A stretch of DNA of 37,739 bases from Lentisphaeria bacterium (GCA_017450705.1 JAFSTC010000087.1:1-37739), one strand, 5' to 3'. Positions 10,101-17,819 are shown, numbered from the stretch's first letter. Program-made: numbers and translations. The notes: generated by a model not told the origin, from the letters alone.

Positions 10101-10717
10101 ACATGTGGTCCGTCACGCCGGAACAGAGAAAGGCGATCCACGCCAAACTGCGCAAAAACAATGCGGTGGCCTACTGGTGTTACGCCCCGGGGTACCTCGA
10201 CGGAAAAACATTCAATATGAAAAACATGAAAGATCTGACGGGCTTCGAATTCAGGGAGGAGCGCGCAATAAAGAACCTCAAAGTCGATTTCCTGTCAGGC
10301 ACACCGTTTGCCGAAGTTCCGGCATTGAGCGCGCTCCCCATTGCCCCCGTTTTTTCCGTCTGTCCCGCCCCCGGAACGCTGATCGTCGGCAAAGACGGTG
10401 CATACAACCTTGCGGCAATCAGGAAACATAACGGATTTACCTCAGTCTGGTCTCTGCTGCCGCCGAACCGTAAAATGCTGACGGCTCTGTGCCGTCTGGC
10501 AAAGGTCCATGTCTATACCGATCGCGACACGCTTCTTCTGGTCAACGACAAATATATCGCACTGCATCCGGCGGGAACGGATCCCGTGACGGTGACCTTG
10601 AGAGAGGAGGCGTCCGTCCGGGACATGCTTGCGGAAAAAGATCCGGGGCGGTGCAGATCTTTTGTGTTCAAACCGGAATACAAGGGACAGACGGCTATTT
10701 ACGAACTGAAGAAATGA
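7163..10717 (+). CDS. Secreted LamG-domain, GH42-like glycoside hydrolase (paralog 2)
   Basis: This 1,184-residue protein is collinear with the product of 1434-5003 over its whole length. It has a signal peptide (MTFKIVSASLLLCAAFVCVG), then a beta-sandwich and a LamG domain (FTISCWI, WQQVTAVYDRGAVEMYLNG). A GH42-like barrel follows, with the same candidate catalytic glutamates: Glu658 in GGDAGEWYWPG and Glu836 or Glu837 in WREED. The trimerisation-like domain is also shared. The reading frame is open far upstream, but the promoter at 7073-7101 and the signal peptide place the start at 7163, 13 bases after GGAG. Both paralogs keep their predicted catalytic residues, so neither looks decayed. 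Differences cluster in surface loops and around the LamG ligand face, consistent with related but different glycans. Confidence 0.8.
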   Translation: MTFKIVSASLLLCAAFVCVGESFEKLVPLKEDRKTSLTKDGWTLGEKCALPYGWYIGKFGAKNPEYRVAGSPDPKQGQCIFIRGGFTVDATLVKQQADHEYVVMEFSAKAENKNAYIVLFAYLMDKKGKNLGQRGYSKAIGTTWARHQLKLKMPKRPPGVETRITPGFYSQQGIYLDDVTFRSASEKEFSIPPVPQKKNALMDFEFSGVGGKSEFADRTGNFTVYSDCGKFVSQHNALRVAQGARFRIPCKDGAFGETFTISCWISKASLGGLFHTPILSRGWQKPGSYLSPVPGEFDFAFYVDIQLPGFAAGSRDALQTKGHYYNMNIGYLSPDYLLIDTNKPLELNRWQQVTAVYDRGAVEMYLNGKLIGKNARKTEKKLMTSGLDMYLGAFRCKNERDNKVSAEMLIKSLRVEGRALSAQEVAADFEREKKILPFGDIYPDLTEIKDYYPEDMMELDRPMKNRLRRTAEYKKELPADPYKGKKNITTRLEASPRRVSLVIDGKVTAKVNGHGHVQDNDHRLAEFVSDFAAAGIDLAGSGVGPVWQGIGKYDWERIDRRLELYIKNNPRCLIDVTIGTSPPQWYRKQFPEEHEVYLYKGKNGWERRRWTGHGGFLGSDRYLRDCSKMVRDIVRHIENSPYASHVYGYLVSGGDAGEWYWPGQFAGGPTGYSVPTRNAFRDWLRKKYKNDVQLLRRAWKSPDLTFDTVEIPMPEERYKSENFAFRDPEKAVPATDMRLFMQHRNILNISTIMRGVRQEAPGKQLTTYYGYSLHYLGNSLLGFSGLQTVSDILRSPDIDWIATPIDYQRRRGGEPGVNIAGFLGSTSLHGKGIWREEDLRTHLFPRLTSGRTGSLRETNEVIRRAYGYTIAEDYGMWYICQFGLHGYHQNGIMDDSAKMKKIADKAAADPGKNVAETAFIFDEKDSVNYLCAYRFGNFFDQCGFYLFRTAHTMGAPFRLYFADDIADPRMPDYKLYVFMNMWSVTPEQRKAIHAKLRKNNAVAYWCYAPGYLDGKTFNMKNMKDLTGFEFREERAIKNLKVDFLSGTPFAEVPALSALPIAPVFSVCPAPGTLIVGKDGAYNLAAIRKHNGFTSVWSLLPPNRKMLTALCRLAKVHVYTDRDTLLLVNDKYIALHPAGTDPVTVTLREEASVRDMLAEKDPGRCRSFVFKPEYKGQTAIYELKK

Positions 10718-10720
10718 GGG

Positions 10721-10797
10721 GGACAGCCTGCCCTGCGGGAGACCGCAGGGGGACGGTCGGCATGCTGTCCGGTTCAAAATATCCCGCTTTTTTTGAA
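10721..10797 (+). terminator. Structured terminator region between convergent units
   Basis: A perfect 8-base stem, CCCTGCGG/CCGCAGGG, closed by a GAGA loop lies at 10731-10750, inside an outer 7-base stem, GGACAGC (10721-10727) with GCTGTCC (10764-10770). A second inverted repeat, TTCAAAA (10773-10779) with TTTTGAA (10791-10797), includes a run of seven T at 10788-10794. It follows the stop of the second glycosidase at 10717 and faces the mntP stop at 10836, so it probably ends transcription between the two. Confidence 0.55.
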
Positions 10798-10835
10798 AAG
10801 GGATGGAGGCCCGGGGGAAGGGAAAACCAATCTTT

Positions 10836-11423
10836 TCACGAAAAGAGGAGTTTTATTCCGACGAAGATGATGGCGGCGCCGCCGGCGGGGAGGAGGAGCC
10901 ATTCGGGGAGCGTCCGGCCGGGACGGCGGGTCAGGCGGCCCAGGCGGGCGCCCAGCTGGACGCCGGTGAAGGAGGCAAATCCGGTCACGATGCCCATGGC
11001 GAAGCAGGGGAGGAAAAACGTCTTGCCGGCGAAGGCCAGTCCGCCGCCGACGGCGAAGGCGTCGATGCTGGTCGCCACGCTGGAGACGAGAAGCATTTTC
11101 CAGCTGGAAAACGCGCCGTCTATCTCCGCGGAGGGACTGGCGTTCCGGGCCTTGACGCCTTCATAAATCATTTTGCCGCCGACGAGCAGGAGCAGAACGA
11201 AGGCGACGGCGTTGCCGGCGGAGGAGACGGCTTCGGTCAGGAACCCGGCGCAGAAAAATCCCGCCAGCGGCATGAAGAACTGGAAGCCGCCGAAAAAAAA
11301 CGCCGCAAGACAGGCGTTTTTCAGCCGCTTGCGGCGGGGACAGGTCAGCGATCCGCCGACGGAGACGGAGAATGCATCCACGGACACGCCCAGCGCCGTC
11401 AGCAGAATCTCGAACAGATCCAT
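10836..11423 (-). CDS. mntP: MntP-type manganese efflux pump
   Basis: The 195-residue product has six predicted membrane segments in two related halves. Each half carries the family's signature acidic motif: DAFSVSVGGSL near the N-terminus and SIDAFAVGGGLAFAG in the second half. Length matches MntP (about 185-200 residues). The family exports Mn2+ across the inner membrane. The start codon at 11423 overlaps the argF stop in ATGA, so translation is probably coupled to argF. Upstream in-frame codons lie inside argF and are not needed. No manganese riboswitch is present, and its placement in an arginine operon is unusual, so control may differ from the usual Mn-responsive gene. Confidence 0.88.
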   Translation of the reverse strand: MDLFEILLTALGVSVDAFSVSVGGSLTCPRRKRLKNACLAAFFFGGFQFFMPLAGFFCAGFLTEAVSSAGNAVAFVLLLLVGGKMIYEGVKARNASPSAEIDGAFSSWKMLLVSSVATSIDAFAVGGGLAFAGKTFFLPCFAMGIVTGFASFTGVQLGARLGRLTRRPGRTLPEWLLLPAGGAAIIFVGIKLLFS

Positions 11424-12319
11424 CAGAAGAGCAGACTCATGATCGCCTTCTGGACGTGGAGCCGGTTCTCGGCCTCGTCGAAGACGATGGACCGGGGAGA
11501 ATCCATGACGTCGGCGGAAACCTCTTCGCCCCGGTGCGCGGGCAGGCAGTGCAGGAATTTCGCATCCTTTTTCGCGGACTCGAACAGCCGGGAGTTCACC
11601 TGATAGGGCGTGAAGATCTTCATGCGCTCGGCGCGTTCCTCCTCGAATCCCATGCTGACCCAGACGTCGGTGTAGAAGTAATCGACGCCGGATGCGGCCT
11701 TGACGGGGTCTTTTTCCCAAAGGATGTTGGAAGCGCCGCCGATGAGTTTTTCATCGGGCTCCACGCCCTCGGGAGAGGAGATCACCAGTTCCATGCCGGT
11801 GAGCTTTGCGGCGAGGATGAGGGAGTTTGCGATGTTGCTGCGGCCGTCGCCGTAGAAGGCCAGACGGACGGAGCGGTCCACCCGGCCGCTGTATTCCTTG
11901 ATCGTCAGCAGATCGGCGATGATCTGGCAGGGATGGAACTCGTCCGTGAGCGCGTTGATGACGGGAATGGTGGCGACGCGCGCCAGCTCCTCGACACCCG
12001 CGTGGGAGAAGGTGCGGATGACGATGCCGTGGAGATACCGGCTGAGGACATTGGCCGTGTCGGCGATGGTCTCGCCCCGGCCCACCTGCATTTTGGACTG
12101 ATCCAGATACAGCGGACGCCCTCCCAGCTCGCCCACGCCCACCTCGAAGGAAACGCGGGTACGGGTGGAGGACTTGGCGAAAATGAGTCCGATGCTCTTG
12201 CCGGCCAGCGGGGTGTAGCTCACCTCTCCGCGCTCGCGCTTGAGTTTGGTGGCCAGTTCGAAGATATTTTCCAGGTCATCACGGGAGATGTCCCTGAGTG
12301 TCAAAAGATCTTTTTTCAT
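11423..12319 (-). CDS. argF: Ornithine carbamoyltransferase
   Basis: The 298-residue protein has the carbamoyl-phosphate binding motif SSTRTRVSFE, then FHPCQIIADLLT and FLHCLPAHRGEEV, which holds the ornithine-site cysteine. All are hallmarks of ornithine rather than aspartate carbamoyltransferase. It makes citrulline from ornithine and carbamoyl phosphate in the cytosol. Length is slightly shorter than the usual 305-335 residues, but all core motifs are present. The start at 12319 is preceded by AGGAGA. The gene lies 34 bases after argD and overlaps mntP by four bases, so the three form one transcript from the promoter near 13600. Confidence 0.95.
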   Translation of the reverse strand: MKKDLLTLRDISRDDLENIFELATKLKRERGEVSYTPLAGKSIGLIFAKSSTRTRVSFEVGVGELGGRPLYLDQSKMQVGRGETIADTANVLSRYLHGIVIRTFSHAGVEELARVATIPVINALTDEFHPCQIIADLLTIKEYSGRVDRSVRLAFYGDGRSNIANSLILAAKLTGMELVISSPEGVEPDEKLIGGASNILWEKDPVKAASGVDYFYTDVWVSMGFEEERAERMKIFTPYQVNSRLFESAKKDAKFLHCLPAHRGEEVSADVMDSPRSIVFDEAENRLHVQKAIMSLLF

Positions 12320-12353
12320 TTTTGAAATCTCCTGAGATTGAGGATAGACAGAG

Positions 12354-13547
12354 TCACTTGCCGCAGAACTCGGCAAGGGCGTCGGCAATGCGCTCGACGG
12401 CAGCGTCGGAATCCGCACGGGTGATGACGAGCGGCGGCAGCAGACGCAGCACGTTTTCTCCGGCGGTCAGGGTCACGAGGCGGCGCTTGAGGGCGAGGGC
12501 CTGGACCGGCCCCGCGGGCTGGTCCAGAACGACGCCGATCATGAGGCCGCGGCCCCGGACGCCCTGCACGCAGGGAAATTTCTTCCCGACTTCGGAGAGA
12601 CGCTCCATCAGGTACGCACCCTCGCGGCGGCAGTTCTCGAGGACGCCGTCCTTGTCGAAGGCCTCCTGGACCGCCAGCGCGGCAGCGCAGGCCAGCGGCG
12701 TGCCGCCGAAGGTGGAGGCGTGGTTGCCCACGGTGAGGATGTCCGCATATTTTCTCCGGACGATGAAGCCGCCCATGGGATAACCGTTGGCGATGGCCTT
12801 GGCCATGGAGATCACGTCGGGCTGGACGCCGAAGCTCTGGAAGGCGAAGCGCGTTCCCAGCCGTCCCATGCCGCACTGGACCTCGTCGCAGAGCAGCAGG
12901 ATGTCCTTCTCGTCGCAGAAGGCGCGCAGCTCTTTGAGATACGCGGGATCCGCGGGCAGGATCCCGCCCTCCCCCTGGACCATTTCGAGCATGACGGCGC
13001 AGACCTGGGGCGTCCAGGCCTTGCGGACGGCGTCGATGTCGTTGAACGGCACCTGGAGGAAGCCAGGCACATCCGGTTCGAAGCCCTTGCGGTACTTGGC
13101 CCGTCCGGTAGCGGCGAGCGTGGCCAGAGTACGGCCGTGGAAAGAGTTCTCCATGGTGATGATGACGTTGCGCCCCGTGGCGTTGCCGAACTTGCGGGCC
13201 AGTTTGATCATGCCCTCGTTGGCCTCGGCGCCGGAGTTGCAGAAAAAGACTTTCCCGTCGAAGGACTCTTTGACGAGTTTTTCGGCCAACCGGGGCATCA
13301 GTTCGTTCATGTAGAGATTGGAGATATGAACGAGTTTCTTTGCCTGCTCGCAAATGGCTTCGGTGACGCGCCGGTTGCAGTGCCCGAGGTTGCAGACGGA
13401 GATCCCGGCGGCGAAGTCGAGGAATTCGTTGCCCTCGTCATCCCAGAGGCGCGCGCCCTCACCGCGCACGAACAGCTGCTTGGGGGCATAGGTCGGCACG
13501 ACAAAATTCTGAAAGCGTTCAACCGTCTCGTTGTACAGGGCACTCAT
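12354..13547 (-). CDS. argD: Acetylornithine aminotransferase (class III PLP enzyme)
   Basis: This 397-residue class III aminotransferase begins with the family's FVVPTYAPKQLFVRGEGARL region. It carries NSGAEANEGMIKLAR, which binds the cofactor phosphate, and FHGRTLATLAATG. LLCDEVQCGMGRLG holds the PLP-ring aspartate, and ISMAKAIANGYPMGG the Schiff-base lysine. STFGGTPLACAAALA follows. It interconverts N-acetylornithine and N-acetylglutamate semialdehyde, and many ArgD proteins also serve lysine synthesis. The start is at 13547, with AAAGGA about 11 bases upstream, and it is first in the argD-argF-mntP unit. Class III enzymes are similar to one another, so the neighbouring argF is what settles the assignment. 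Confidence 0.93.
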   Translation of the reverse strand: MSALYNETVERFQNFVVPTYAPKQLFVRGEGARLWDDEGNEFLDFAAGISVCNLGHCNRRVTEAICEQAKKLVHISNLYMNELMPRLAEKLVKESFDGKVFFCNSGAEANEGMIKLARKFGNATGRNVIITMENSFHGRTLATLAATGRAKYRKGFEPDVPGFLQVPFNDIDAVRKAWTPQVCAVMLEMVQGEGGILPADPAYLKELRAFCDEKDILLLCDEVQCGMGRLGTRFAFQSFGVQPDVISMAKAIANGYPMGGFIVRRKYADILTVGNHASTFGGTPLACAAALAVQEAFDKDGVLENCRREGAYLMERLSEVGKKFPCVQGVRGRGLMIGVVLDQPAGPVQALALKRRLVTLTAGENVLRLLPPLVITRADSDAAVERIADALAEFCGK

Positions 13548-13592
13548 CTTTTCCGTAATCCTTTATGAAAATTGACTCCAAGTGAAAAGGTT

Positions 13593-13620
13593 AATATAGC
13601 ACGGATTTCCGAAAAGTCAA
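13593..13620 (-). promoter_or_regulatory. Promoter of argD-argF-mntP
   Basis: Read on the minus strand, TTGACT (13620-13615) and TATATT (13598-13593) are separated by 16 bases. The promoter points into argD, whose start codon is 46 bases downstream. Confidence 0.8.
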
Positions 13621-13649
13621 TCAACCGGCCGCGGCGGACGGCAGATGAT

Positions 13650-13678
13650 TTGACTTTGAGCCGGACCTGCTGTATATT
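13650..13678 (+). promoter_or_regulatory. Promoter of the glycosyltransferase-epimerase unit
   Basis: TTGACT at 13650-13655 and TATATT at 13673-13678 are 17 bases apart. It is divergent from the argD promoter, with 29 bases between the two -35 hexamers. Confidence 0.8.
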
Positions 13679-13702
13679 AGGGACCGCGTACATTAGGGAC
13701 CG
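13676..13702 (+). repeat. 11-base direct repeat over the transcription start
   Basis: ATTAGGGACCG occurs at 13676-13686 and again at 13692-13702, 16 bases apart. The first copy begins inside the -10 element of the promoter at 13650-13678, and the second covers the leader. This is a possible repressor site or a small local duplication. Confidence 0.5.
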
Positions 13703-13768
13703 TGCGCAGCCGGAACGGTAGAATCGTCCGGTCCGGCGGTGCGCGGATGCGTCAAAAAAAGGATCTCG

Positions 13769-14605
13769 GTGACTGAAATGTCTCAATTTCCCCCATTTTC
13801 CGTTCTGATGAGCGTCTATTTCAAGGAGGATCCGTCCTTTCTGGAGCTTGCCCTCAAGAGCATCTGGGATGACCAGACTTTAAAGCCGGACGAGATCGTT
13901 CTCGTCAAGGACGGTCCTCTGACGGAGGAACTGGACAAAGTCATTTCGGATTTTGCCGGGCGTGCTCCGGTCAGCATCGTCGCGCTCGCGGAAAATCAGG
14001 GGCTCGGCAAGGCGCTGGCGGAAGGCGTCAAAAAATGCAGCTTCGACTACGTTGCGCGGATGGATACCGACGATATTTCCCTGCCTGAGCGTTTTGAAAA
14101 GCAGTTCACCTTCCTGAAGGAACACCCAGAAGTCGATATTTGCGGCAGTGCCATCGACGAATTTTTGTCGGACCCGTCGGAGGTCATTTCCCGCCGGGTC
14201 GTCCCCGCCGGGAACAGGGAGATCCTCCATTTTCTGAAAACGCGAAACCCCTTCAATCACATGTCCGTCGTTTTCAAGAGGCAGACGATCCTCGATGCGG
14301 GCAATTACCAGCCGTTTGCCTATTTCGAAGACTACTGGCTCTGGGCCCGCTGCCTGGCATCGGGGAAAACGGGAGCGAATCTTACGGAAAGTCTCCTCCG
14401 TGTCCGCGTCGGGAACGGGATGTATGCCCGCCGCCGCGGCAGACAGGTGATCCTGTCGGGGATGAAACTTGACAGAAATCTGTACAGGCTGAAAGTCATT
14501 TCGTTCTTTGAGTTCTGCAGAAATCTCGTTCTGCGCGCGACGGTCCGGCTTCTGCCGACGTCGATGCTCAAGATGCTGTACAGGACATGTCTGAGAAAAC
14601 ATTGA
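13769..14605 (+). CDS. Family 2 glycosyltransferase
   Basis: The 278-residue product has a GT-A fold N-terminus: FSVLMSVYFKED, then EIVLVKDGP, ENQGLGKALAEGV, and the metal-binding YVARMDTDDIS (DxD-type). These fit inverting family 2 enzymes that pass a sugar from a nucleotide donor to a lipid-linked or surface glycan. No membrane-spanning helix is obvious; the basic, hydrophobic C-terminus may bind the membrane. GTG at 13769 is preferred because AGGA at 13760-13763 lies 5 bases upstream; ATG at 13778 is the alternative and is 14 bases from it. The donor sugar cannot be told from sequence. It is followed by an epimerase gene and belongs with polysaccharide synthesis. Confidence 0.88.
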   Translation: MTEMSQFPPFSVLMSVYFKEDPSFLELALKSIWDDQTLKPDEIVLVKDGPLTEELDKVISDFAGRAPVSIVALAENQGLGKALAEGVKKCSFDYVARMDTDDISLPERFEKQFTFLKEHPEVDICGSAIDEFLSDPSEVISRRVVPAGNREILHFLKTRNPFNHMSVVFKRQTILDAGNYQPFAYFEDYWLWARCLASGKTGANLTESLLRVRVGNGMYARRRGRQVILSGMKLDRNLYRLKVISFFEFCRNLVLRATVRLLPTSMLKMLYRTCLRKH

Positions 14606-14640
14606 ATCTCATTTTGACTTGCGGGAAGGGAAACAAAGTC

Positions 14641-15621
14641 ATGAATATAGTGATACTCGGCGGCAGCGGTTTCGTAGGGACCCGTCTGACGGAAATTCTG
14701 CTTCAGGATCACCATCAGGTGACGATCGGGGATCTGGTGAAGAGCGTCAAGTACCCGGAGCTGTGGCAGCACTGCGATGTCTGCTCGGATGATGATCTGC
14801 GGAAACTGCTCCCCGGGAAAGACTGCATCGTGAATCTGGCGGCCTCGCACCGGGATGACGTGCATCCGATCTCCCTGTACACGCGGAACAATGTGGAGGG
14901 AGCGGAACACGTTTGCAAAATCGCGGCCGAAGCGGGAGTCCATCTCATCGTGTTCACCTCGTCCGTTGCCGTTTACGGTTTCCCGGAATACGCGTACGCC
15001 GAGGACGCGCCCCAGCATCCCTTCAATGAATACGGGAGGACCAAGGGGCTGGCGGAGAAGGTTTACGAGAAATGGCAGAAGTCCGGTCCGGAAAATTCTC
15101 TGCATGTCGTCCGGCCGACCGTGATCTTCGGCGAGGGGAACCGGGGGAACATCTACAATCTGCTGCATCAGCTGGCGACCCGCAAATTCGTCATGATCGG
15201 CAACGGGAAGAATTGCAAATCGATGGCTTACGTCGGCAATGTCGCGGCGTTTCTCAAGTGGAATATCGAGGTCAACAAAGCGCCGTACTCCGTTTACAAC
15301 TACATCGACAAGCCCGACATGAACATGCATGACCTCATCAGACTGTTCGAAGAGAAACTCGGGCACCGCTGCTGCCCGTCCTTTTCCATTCCCTACTGGC
15401 TCGGCGTGCTCGGCGGTTACGGCTTCGACTTGCTGGCCTTTCTTACGCGCAGGCAGCTGCCGATCAGTTCGATTCGGATCAAGAAGTTTTGCGCCCAGAC
15501 CGTCTTCAGTGCCGACAAGGTCGGTCAGTCCGGGTTCACTCCGCCGTTCCGGCTGGAAGACGCGCTCGAGCGGACAATCCGGTACGAGTTCATCGACGGT
15601 CACGGTGACAAGAAGAACTGA
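14641..15621 (+). CDS. NAD-dependent nucleotide-sugar epimerase/dehydratase
   Basis: This 326-residue extended SDR opens with IVILGGSGFVGTRL, the NAD-binding glycine motif. VFTSSVAVYGFPE follows, and then YGRTK, giving the catalytic Tyr-x3-Lys pair, with VVRPTVIFGEGNRG and YNYIDKPDMNMHDL in the substrate half. This is the layout of UDP-sugar epimerases and dehydratases such as GalE and WbpP relatives. It probably makes a sugar donor for the adjacent glycosyltransferase. The ATG at 14641 follows GAAGGGA with about 10 bases. The gene starts 35 bases after the glycosyltransferase stop and appears cotranscribed with it. The exact sugar is not predictable. Confidence 0.85.
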   Translation: MNIVILGGSGFVGTRLTEILLQDHHQVTIGDLVKSVKYPELWQHCDVCSDDDLRKLLPGKDCIVNLAASHRDDVHPISLYTRNNVEGAEHVCKIAAEAGVHLIVFTSSVAVYGFPEYAYAEDAPQHPFNEYGRTKGLAEKVYEKWQKSGPENSLHVVRPTVIFGEGNRGNIYNLLHQLATRKFVMIGNGKNCKSMAYVGNVAAFLKWNIEVNKAPYSVYNYIDKPDMNMHDLIRLFEEKLGHRCCPSFSIPYWLGVLGGYGFDLLAFLTRRQLPISSIRIKKFCAQTVFSADKVGQSGFTPPFRLEDALERTIRYEFIDGHGDKKN

Positions 15622-15763
15622 ATTCCCGTTCATCCGCACGGCCGGCACGAACAGGGCGTTTTGACGCCGTTTCAAACAGAAGCGGCGGTCCGCATGCACC
15701 CGAGAAATCTGCGCGGCTGTCTGCCGTGACTGGCCGGGATGCGCCCCGCCGGAACGGAAAATC

Positions 15764-17647
15764 TCAGATATTTTCTTCGCGGCAGATGAACTGGCGCAGC
15801 CCGATGCCCTTCTTCCGGCAGAAGTTTTTGAGGAGCTCCATCTTTTCGGGCTCGGTGTAGCTGCAGGTGATGACGATCTCGTCAAAGGGATCGGCGGCGT
15901 GGATGGCGTCCAGATCGGACAGGGAACCCAGCACGTCGAATCCGTAAACGTTGAGCTTGCGCAATGCCGGATCATCGTCGACGATACCCACCACCCGCAC
16001 GTGATCGCACTCGGGGGAGTGACCGCTGAACTTGCCCGTGATGTAAAGACGGCAGAACAGCCCGCCGCCGTAGATCAGAACGCCCCTCAGATCGGGCGCC
16101 TTGCCCTTCGTGCGGATAAAAAGCCGCCTGTACCCGAAACTCTCGTAGTAGTGGATGAGAAAACGCTCCATCAGAATGAAAGCGATCGCCACCAGCAGGA
16201 ATATGGCGTAAAACCGGCTGTACTCCCACAATTCATCCCCGGAGAGACGCAGAACGACGCAGTTGAGAACGTACCCCGACAGGCCCGCCGCGCAGAGAAG
16301 CATCAGCAGTTTCCGCGACTGACCGATCCCGACCCTGAGCCAGAAAGTCCGGTAGATGCCGGATACGCACAGAAACAGGACGAAGGGCACGACATGGGTG
16401 AAGATCGGCATCGGCCGCAGCAGAAGCTTCGAAAGCGTGTTCACGCAGAAGACCTGCCCCACCGCGAACGCGGCCAGGACCAGCACGCAGTCGATGAAAG
16501 GATGAGATATTGTCAATACGAAGTTGCGGTGCGGCAGCCGCACCTCCTTGGCGATGCGGTTCAGCGTATCGAGCAATTCGACGCTGGAGTAGCGCATCAT
16601 GATGACGAAGACGACCAGGAACAGGATGTAGATCATGGCCGGGATGTATGACTCGAGGAAGACGCCGATCATCGCCAGCAGAACGAGACTCAGGGAGAGG
16701 CCGTAGATGATGTACGTGGCCTTGCGGGGCTGACCGGTCTCCTTCAGGATGCGGTGATGCAGATGGTCGTGATCGCCCTGCATGATGCCGCTGTTGGGAT
16801 CCTTGTTCACGTACCTGCGGAAAACCCGCCGCCAGATGGCGAGAAAAACATCGAACATCGGCACGCCTATCGCGGCCAGCGGCACGAGCACCGCCGTCGA
16901 CGAAATGGACCGGGTGGAGTACTCCATACTGACGTACGCGAAAAACAGGCCGAGGAACATGCTCCCCGTATCGCCGAGAAAAATCTTCGCCGGGGGGAAA
17001 TTGTAACGGAGGAATCCCAAACAGCACGTGCCGAAGCAGAGCAGGACCACGATGGGAGCCGCCGTGCCGCCGGAGAGGGCCGTCCACACGGCCAGCAGGA
17101 AAGAGGAGATGAGTCCGAGCCCCGAGGCCACGCCGTCCATCCCGTCGATCAGGTTGAACGCATTGATGATGATGACGCTCCAGAAAACCGTCATCACGAG
17201 GGCCAGAGACTCCGGAAGCCGGTGGGAGAAAAGATGGGTGAAACCACATCCCTCCAGATAGATGATGACGCCGACGATGATCTGCGCCGCAAGTTTTATC
17301 CAGCTCCGGAGTTCGCAGCGGTCGTCCAGAATGCCGACGGCCAAAATGATCAGTGCCGGCGGGGTGAAGTACGTGAGAAACTCGACGGCGTGAGTAAAAA
17401 AGGCCACGTTCATGAACCGAGCTGCGGCGGCAAACACGAAGAGTGAGAAGAAGAAGGCGATCCCGACCGCGATGCCGCCGCCCCTCGGAACAGGTTTCGC
17501 ATGCTGGTGACGTCCGTGGGGGACGTCGATGAATCCCCAGCGTTCCAGCAGGACGACGGCTTTTCCCGTCAAAAATACCGACGCAAGGAACCCCGCGACG
17601 GGGCTCAGCAGGTACAGTGCACAGACTTTCAATATCGCGACCAACAT
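15764..17647 (-). CDS. WecA/TagO-like glycosyl-1-phosphate transferase fused to a CapD/WbaP-type membrane-Rossmann module
   Basis: The 627-residue protein has two parts. Residues 1 to about 360 form a multi-spanning enzyme of the MraY/WecA/TagO family, with HAKPVPRGGG, ILDDR, INAFNLIDGMDGVASG, IFLGDTGSMFLG and GDHDHLHHRIL. It moves a sugar-1-phosphate from a UDP-sugar to undecaprenyl phosphate at the inner membrane. Residues about 395-510 add four more membrane segments, and about 520-627 form a cytosolic Rossmann domain (LIYGGGLFCRLYITGKF, VVGIVDDDPALR). This resembles the N-terminal half of CapD/WbpM or WbaP-type proteins, but their catalytic domain is missing. The start at 17647 follows GGAG by about 7 bases; a TTG at 17713 is less likely. 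It probably starts lipid-linked polysaccharide synthesis with the convergent glycosyltransferase and epimerase. Confidence 0.87.
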   Translation of the reverse strand: MLVAILKVCALYLLSPVAGFLASVFLTGKAVVLLERWGFIDVPHGRHQHAKPVPRGGGIAVGIAFFFSLFVFAAAARFMNVAFFTHAVEFLTYFTPPALIILAVGILDDRCELRSWIKLAAQIIVGVIIYLEGCGFTHLFSHRLPESLALVMTVFWSVIIINAFNLIDGMDGVASGLGLISSFLLAVWTALSGGTAAPIVVLLCFGTCCLGFLRYNFPPAKIFLGDTGSMFLGLFFAYVSMEYSTRSISSTAVLVPLAAIGVPMFDVFLAIWRRVFRRYVNKDPNSGIMQGDHDHLHHRILKETGQPRKATYIIYGLSLSLVLLAMIGVFLESYIPAMIYILFLVVFVIMMRYSSVELLDTLNRIAKEVRLPHRNFVLTISHPFIDCVLVLAAFAVGQVFCVNTLSKLLLRPMPIFTHVVPFVLFLCVSGIYRTFWLRVGIGQSRKLLMLLCAAGLSGYVLNCVVLRLSGDELWEYSRFYAIFLLVAIAFILMERFLIHYYESFGYRRLFIRTKGKAPDLRGVLIYGGGLFCRLYITGKFSGHSPECDHVRVVGIVDDDPALRKLNVYGFDVLGSLSDLDAIHAADPFDEIVITCSYTEPEKMELLKNFCRKKGIGLRQFICREENI

Positions 17648-17729
17648 CTCAAACTCCACACTAAGAACAAAAGCCGACGCCGGGACTCCGGCCGCAGCGG
17701 CAAACGGTTCCAAGACATGACGGGTAATT

Positions 17730-17758
17730 AATATAACTCACGACGGACCGAAAATCAA
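17730..17758 (-). promoter_or_regulatory. Promoter of the WecA-like fusion gene
   Basis: On the minus strand, TTGATT (17758-17753) and TATATT (17735-17730) are separated by 17 bases, pointing to the start at 17647. Confidence 0.75.
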
Positions 17759-17819
17759 ACCGGGGACCCACTCTTGCCGCTTTTTTTTCGCGTCCCGCGC
17801 TCCACGTTCCCGATCCGGC

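Noticed and set aside
15622-15763. Intrinsic terminator between the convergent epimerase and WecA-like genes
   Set aside because: Only a weak stem (GGCG-TTTTGA-CGCC) without a proper T-run could be found.
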